Shown here piece after piece: positions 58,260 through 64,000 of a stretch of 64,000 nt of DNA. Source of the stretch: Eudorina sp. 2006-703-Eu-15 (lineage: Eukaryota > Chlorophyta > Chlorophyceae > Chlamydomonadales > Volvocaceae); the NCBI GenBank assembly GCA_003117195.1, contig BDSI01000079.1, positions 515,593 through 579,592 of the forward strand, written 5' to 3'. Each line of letters starts with the position of its first letter. The stretch's first letter is position 1. A program made the position numbers and the translations under genes. The notes beneath the pieces are model-generated. The model saw only the letters and a list, made by a program, of their open reading frames with translations. It was not told the DNA's origin and ran no database searches.

Positions 58260-61200
58260 TTTTCAATCGTTACACGACAGCACACAAGATGATTTAAGAG
58301 ATTGCGATTGGACACAGAGCATATCAGTTGGAAATAGCTTTTATATAGCCAAGAATATGAGGCTTTGGGCTGTTTGTTCCCTACGAACCGCCAACACCGA
58401 CCCTCATTCACCACCAACCACTAACCGACCCGTTCGATTCTAGCAGTACGCTCGAACGTTACCCACGCCAACCTCAGATCAGATGTCTACAACACTCGTT
58501 GCTTTCGATCTAAGACATTAGGTTCCATGAAGGTGTTCGATTGGATGTGGTTTGACATGGCGAGGTCTGGCAACAACTCTTTCCCACGAAGCGGTTCACG
58601 AAGCCGGCGCAGGCATTAATGCGATCCAACATACCATATCTGCGCGACCCTGATACATATTTCTGGTCAGCCTGTTCGACGCTCTTTGTGGTTCCGACAT
58701 TCGTGTTTGTGCAGCAGTGAAAGCTTGAAATGGCAGGGTCGTGACAGGACGTGGTCACGAAGATTTGTTCTGAGTTGGTAGATCGTTCCCACTTGTGAGC
58801 TGGTAGTTGACTACCTAGAGGACAGTTGTCCAATATTGTGGAGGAAGAAGATCTATTTACCGACACCAACCCAATCTCGTCCGTATTAGGACGACGTGCG
58901 GAATGTTGTGCGGGGCTTTGAGACGTGGCAGAAAGCGCAGGACGAACTGAACAGGTGAGGCGCTCAGGCTGGCTCCGCCGAAGGAGTTCTGCACTGTAGT
59001 TGCGCGGTGCCCGGGACTCGCGCAGGTCGCCACGGCTCCCGTATCCCGGTCAGTCCCGGTGTCGCTCCCAAGCTCCCACCCACCCCGGACTGAACTATAC
59101 CCTGAGGCCGTCATCACAGCCCCGCGAATGAAACGCGCGGTTGCGGCCAGCGATCGTGCTCCTCGCGCAGACAAGAGCGCAAGGAATCCGGGCTTCATCC
59201 ATGTCAGTCGCCGAGGTTGTGGCGGAGGGTAGGGACCTGCGTCCACGTGCTCTACGCGGATGTGCAGGTGGGTCGGGCGGGCCATGGGGTGGGTCAGGTG
59301 GGGGCACAGCACACCGCCCGCGGCTGCAGCCGTCCACGTAAGCCACGCGCATGCCGCCTGCACTGCTTTACGTTTTCTGATAGACGCGATGCGCAGCTGG
59401 ATGCGGAGGACCGGCAGCATCATACGTGTCGAACAGCAGCAATGCCACCTGTCCCTCTCACGCATCCTGAGGAGCAGGGTGAACGGCATGCCGCCGCCTC
59501 CAACGTCCTCCTCCACCTCCGCCGCCGCTTCCCGGAACGGCCTAGCCCCCCGGCAGGCAGGTCGGCCCTGATTGCGGCGCCACCTGGTTGCGTCGTTGGC
59601 TGGTCCCGTGCCACATCTGGGTCCATGGCTGTCGTTTGGGGCAGCAGCAACAGCAACATCATGAAACATGAAGGAATATCGTTGTTTATCCTGTCTCATA
59701 GAGCCGATCGCCACCACCCCGGCCCATGTCTCCTCTCCCATTGGGTTCCGCAGCTGGTGGCGGTGTTGCTTCAGGACACGGACGTGGTCTCACGGCGGGG
59801 CAGGCAGGCGGGGGCTAGCAGCGACACGTGGCTGCGGCAGCGGCGGCGGCAGTGCCGGGGCGCTCACCGGATGACAACAGGGAGCGGTGGAGCGCCCGGT
59901 GGACCACCCCTGGTGCCGTACACGCAAAGCAGCCAGGAGATGAAAGCGTTGGCACCGTCTAAGGTAATCAATCGCAGATGGGCGTTACATGGGCGCTTTG
60001 CAGCTCCTAGATGGACCGTCCCCATGTCCCGGGCGGCGGCCCTAATCCCCCCACAGGAAGAGCCCAACACAACCGCTGACGGGGCCTGCGATTACTCGGC
60101 CCTGTGCGTGCTCATGTGCAGGTCGCTCTTGCGCATGAGGCGGGAGAAGAGGTGCTGCAGCGGGGTCCGAGGACGAGTTAATAAGACACAATCAACATTT
60201 ATACGGTGTTTCTCAACACCTTCACGCAATGGCATGAGGTCACGCTAGACCACGAGGTGTGAAGGATTTGGGGGGATTGAACAAGGGTCCGTGAGGCCGT
60301 TGCAGTTAGTCGGTCATGAAGCGATGCCAGTGCCGCTGTAAGGGTCGTGCCGGGGCGGTGCCATCCTGTCCGCCGTTTCCGTCGCCGTATCGCCCGCACG
60401 ATTAACTGCAGCAGCTACCTGTCAGATGCCACTTTCCGACGCGGTCCGGGCGATGCGAGGTTTAGACGAACGGGCGGGTGGCAGGGTCCTTCGTGATGAG
60501 GGATGCATGGATCACGTGCCGTAGGATGTGCCGTACAGGTGGCATGGCGGTCATCGGCGTACACATCACGAGCTGATGTGCGTGATAGCGTGGACTGGCC
60601 TGTGCTCGCGACCAGGCGTTCTGACATCGCCCGTTACCTGCTGGCCCGTGCTCGCGCTGGACGGGGTGTGGCTAGGGAGTCGGAAAATGCCCAATGCGCA
60701 AGGAGCCGCGTACTCGGCCACGACCATCCGAGTGCACGGGCGCCTCGCTTTCTGGGCCCGCCCGCCGCTGGGCTACCGTGGAGGCGCGGACTGGGGAACC
60801 ACGCGACCCATGTCACCAGCCCGGACAGAGATGGTGGTCCGGGTCCCCGACGCAGCCGCGGGTGCGCGGAGGCAACGGATGTGTTGGACGGAGGAGATCC
60901 GGTGATCACGATTTGCGGCATGGCGACCGTTCGGGCACGTGGCGCGGGCGGGCGGACCGGACGCGCGCCCGGCCGCCTACCTAGCCCTGGTGGCCATCAT
61001 GAAGGCGATCCCTCATCCGGGCTTCATAATGGGTTTTCTCGGGCTTGACTGCGGGCAGTGTTGATGTGCGCCGGTCGGGCGGTTGCCCTCTTAATTGGGT
61101 TCCCACAAAGAGGTGGGCATGTGTGCTAACTTGCGAGTGTCGGATGCATGTTGTGAAGCACAGCTTCGCCGCGTGCCCAAAGAATGTTGCTTACGCGTCG

Positions 61201-62450
61201 TCCGGTTTTTGCCCGTGAGTTGCGCGACTGGTTATCAAAAATATTCCTAAGGTAGTTGAATATATTGAAAGATTTCTGCTACTTTGCAGACGGTCCTCGT
61301 TTGCCTACGGCCGGTTATGCCATAACCGTTATGGCCGCGTACGATGTCGGCGACGCAAAACTCAATCAATGTTCGGTACCGATACTGTGTGACTGCACCG
61401 CTTCATACATTTATAATAGCATAAATTGCAAAGTCTTTGCAGCACCAATTACCGTGTTCAGAACTCGCTGTAAGTGAGACAGCTGTACGCAGCTTATGGG
61501 ACCTTGGTAATACGGGTCACCTGATAAGCAATTGCTTACGACAGATTAGCCGACCTTGGCCTCATGTCAGGCCCTACGTGCTGGCAGTGCTCCGGGACTC
61601 AAAGCAGGTGGCATACGATATGAGCCAGCCAACATGACCTTCCATCCCCAACACCCATCGAAAAATCACGATGCGTTGTGCTGTGGAATACTGTGGGCAA
61701 CGAAGCTGCAACCGCAGGATTTTGTGCGTAGCAGCAAGTTGACGCCAGCATGTAAAAGTCCAAGACCCGCGGCTACCTCAAAAAGACTATGTGAACCAGG
61801 ATGATACTCAAGGTAAGGGTTGTACCTATGTCTGCTGAGTTGGTGTCTCAAGAGGAATTTGTGTGAGGCATCGCGCATCGGGAACGAAAGGGGCAGAATG
61901 CCGGCCAGCCGACGTCTTCGCGAGAGCGTTTGCTGTTTATTGATGTGAAGATACGTTCGCGGATGAGTCCTCAAAGACGTACAGCGTTGGGGCACAACAG
62001 TGCTCGTCCGTAGAACGTAGTTGAAGGATGCAAGTTGGATGATGAGCACCGGAGACTTAAAACATGCCTGCTATCAATTCAAGGGTTGATGTGCGTCTGG
62101 GCTCTTTGCGGAGCGGTGGCGCGGACGTGGTTCCATAGTATGGACAAACGCACTTGACTCCTAATAGCTACATCATAAGTATGACCGTTGCGCTTCATGT
62201 TTATAAGGGAGCGCTGTCATGTGTCTCCATCCGACGTCAATAGTTCCGGCTCACAGCAGAGGAAGTGTGAAAGTTGCGGACGGTATTTTCCGTTTCGAGC
62301 GACGGAAGTACTGCTTGCCTTCATGGGAACGCACCCTCACATTTCCGGCAACAACAATGACGGCGAAGGGCACCTTTCACTGACCGGAAGCGAACTCCTA
62401 GGTATTCATAACCGTTACAAGGTGGACCCGTAGTCCCGACCGGGTGTTCC
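58260..62450. other. Region with no supportable gene
   Basis: The left part holds the LHCSR copy B promoter. At 58857-60248, overlapping frames on both strands (294 codons minus, 343 codons plus) have no recognisable motif, and each contains segments that look like antisense GC-rich shadow. At 60500-61050, further overlapping frames behave the same way. From 61050 to 62400 the DNA is AT-richer, and I see nothing. A decayed transposon or an uncharacterised gene cannot be excluded. Confidence 0.4.
58339..58347 (-). promoter_or_regulatory. TATA box, LHCSR copy B
   Basis: TATATAAAA on the minus strand, about 80 bases upstream of the ATG at 58259. Spacing matches copy A, although the rest of the two promoters looks unrelated by eye. 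Confidence 0.75.
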
Positions 62451-62462
62451 AATCGGCTAGGT

Positions 62463-63994
62463 ATGCAGCGCTTGTCAGTCACGTTTGCAATGCCCTTCTC
62501 GCGAGTACCCAACACTCCGCTCCCCCGTCCTTCCACCATTCACAACCTCCGCACAGGCACCTGCTGGTTCTCATTCCTGAAGACAGGCCCCGCCACTGTC
62601 GGCATGACTACACCGATGTCAAGGACGCCGGCGGAAGAAGGATCTCAGCTTCTTCTATTCCCCGAATCAGGCCCCTCGTCACGTCCGCCTCACTTGTGGA
62701 AATCGGCGGCGCCGCCTGCCCCGTCACCTAGCCCGCCGCCAGCCTCCTCAACTGCGACATCATCGCCCGTAGCCATCGCCATCTGCGCCGCCCAGCCCCA
62801 AGCCACCGCCATCTGCACCGCCCAGCCACAAGCAACCGCCATCAGAGCCGTCGCCCCAATCCTCCACCCTTCGCGTAGCCAAGTCCATAGCTATCGCCAG
62901 CAGCGCTGCTCGACTCTGTTCATTTCCAATTCCAAACGGTAAGCACTGTTCGGGTGCGCTGGTCGTTTGGCTTATCCCGCCCTTCGCCTGCTGCCGCCCT
63001 CCCTTTTTGTCTCTCACCCTGCCATGCAGAGCGGCGGAGCTGGCAACGGAGAGCCTGGGAAGAGCGTCATACCTGGGCATGGCGGAGCACGCGCGATGGA
63101 CTGCTGGTGGATCGAGTCAGGCTGTTCGCCGTGCTGAAGGAGACCGCGCCTGCGCCGCCCAGCCCCAGCCGATGGCGTGCGCATCTTCAATTCCTAACGA
63201 TAAGTACTGTTCGGGTGCGCTGGTCGTTTGGCTTATCCCGCCCTTCGCCTGCTGCCGCCCTCCCTTCTTGTCTCTCACCCTGCCATGCAGAGCGGCGGAG
63301 CTGGCAACGGAGAGCCTGGGAAGAGCGTCATACCTGGGCATGGCGGAGCACGCGCGATGGACTGCTGGTGGATCGAGTCAGGCTGTTCGCCGTCCTGAAG
63401 GACGGAGACCGCGCCTGCGCCGCCCAGCCCCAGCCGATGGCGTGCGCATCTTCAATTCCTAACGGTAAGTACTGTTCGGGTGCGCTGGTCGTTTGGCTTA
63501 TCCCGCCCGTCGCCTGCTGCCGCCCTCCCTTTTTGTCCCTCACCCTGCCATGCAGAGCGGCGAAGCTGGCAACGGAGAGCCTGGGAAGAGCGTCATACCT
63601 GGGCATGGCGGAGCACGCGCGATGGACTGCTGGTGGATCGAGTCAGGCTGTTCGCCGTCCTGAAGGACGGAGACCACGCCTGCGCCGCCCAGCCCCAGCC
63701 GATGGCGTGCGCATCTTCAATTCCTAACGGTAAGTACTGTTCGGGTGCGCTGGTCGTTTGGCTTATCCCGCCCTTCGCCTGCTGCCGCCCTCCCTTTTTG
63801 TCTCTCACCCTGCCATGCAGAGCGGCGGAGCTGGCAACGGAGAGCCTGGGAAGAGCGTCATACCTGGGCATGGCGGAGCACGCGCGATGGACTGCTGGTG
63901 GATCGAGTCAGGCTGTTCGCCGTCCTGAAGGACGGAGACCGCGCCTGCGCCGCCCAGCCCCAGCCGATGGCGTGCGCATCTTCAATTCCTAACG
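62463..63994 (+). CDS. Partial gene with tandemly duplicated exons (uncharacterised)
   Basis: The first coding part is uncertain. An ATG-started frame from 62463 gives a Pro/Ser/Ala-rich stretch ending at 62938, but the frame that matches the downstream exons (ending CSFPIPN, phase 1) opens only after a TAG at 62770, possibly an acceptor. Exon units then follow at 63030-63199, 63291-63464, 63556-63729 and 63821-63994, separated by 91-nt introns. The last three exons are each 174 nt, phase 1 to phase 1, and encode a 58-residue repeat starting ERRSWQRRAWEERHTWAW and containing LLVDRVRLFAVLKDGD. The final donor GTAAGT reaches the window edge, so the gene continues. I recognise no domain. The conserved splice signals and symmetric phase support real exons; transcription is unproven. 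Confidence 0.5.
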
Positions 63995-64000
63995 GTAAGT
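62939..64000 (+). repeat. Tandem array of exon+intron units (261/265 bp)
   Basis: Donor-like sites occur at 62939, 63200, 63465, 63730 and 63995, giving unit lengths 261, 265, 265 and 265. Units differ by only a few substitutions. Each has a GTAAGTACTGTTCGGGTGCG start, a pyrimidine-rich stretch, an acceptor CATGCAG, and an exon ending TTCAATTCCTAACG. The first unit has a 4-nt deletion in its exon and ATAAGT instead of GTAAGT at its end. The array runs past the right edge, so the copy number is unknown. Confidence 0.92.

Noticed and set aside
59217..60248. 343-codon plus-strand frame
   Set aside because: No recognisable domain, and a similarly long frame runs on the opposite strand. Kept only as an unexplained region.

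Overview
This is nuclear DNA of a green alga, most likely a volvocine (Chlamydomonas/Volvox-type) species. The reasons are: GC-rich coding exons broken by many short introns with GTGAGT/GTGGGT donors and TGCAG/CGCAG acceptors; candidate TGTAA polyadenylation signals downstream of several genes; Ala/Gly/Pro/Gln low-complexity inserts; many microsatellites; and a characteristic gene set (two LHCSR genes, a MYND-finger protein, a prolyl 4-hydroxylase with a ShK-type tail, a DUF1995 protein, a LSMT-like SET protein). I rebuilt the gene models by hand, joining exons only where splice sites and codon phase agree. Nothing was searched against a database.

Layout. 1-4571: minus-strand gene of unknown function, running toward or past the left edge. 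5761-8984: plus-strand protein with a hydrophobic N-terminus and a C-terminal kinase fold that lacks the catalytic residues (pseudokinase). 11051-20583: long minus-strand F-box-like/leucine-rich-repeat gene of at least 15 exons. 21052-27304: plus-strand MATE-family transporter, divergent from the F-box gene. 29492-34004: minus-strand prolyl 4-hydroxylase with signal peptide and ShK-type tail, 9 exons. 36276-40475: minus-strand MYND zinc-finger gene with an apparent frameshift. 43393-47845: minus-strand SET-domain, LSMT-like methyltransferase. 48259-50860: minus-strand DUF1995 (LPA3-type) protein. 51828-53545 and 56080-58259: two tandem minus-strand LHCSR (stress-related light-harvesting) genes with identical exon architecture. 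58260-62450: no gene I can support. From about 62.5 kb to the right edge: a plus-strand gene fragment containing a tandem array of 265-bp exon+intron units.

How the genes fit together. From 43 to 58 kb, four consecutive same-strand genes are all probably chloroplast-related: protein methylation, photosystem assembly and photoprotection. The MATE protein also has a long, possibly plastid-targeting N-terminus. The prolyl 4-hydroxylase should act in the secretory pathway, probably on hydroxyproline-rich wall or matrix proteins. The F-box/LRR and MYND genes belong to types expanded in volvocine algae.

The least ordinary content is the tandem exon array at the right edge, where one unit has lost its GT donor and carries a 4-nt deletion that keeps unspliced read-through in frame. 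Also notable are two uncharacterised dispersed repeat families found mainly or only in introns, one supplying (GT)n-type splice donors, and the pseudokinase.
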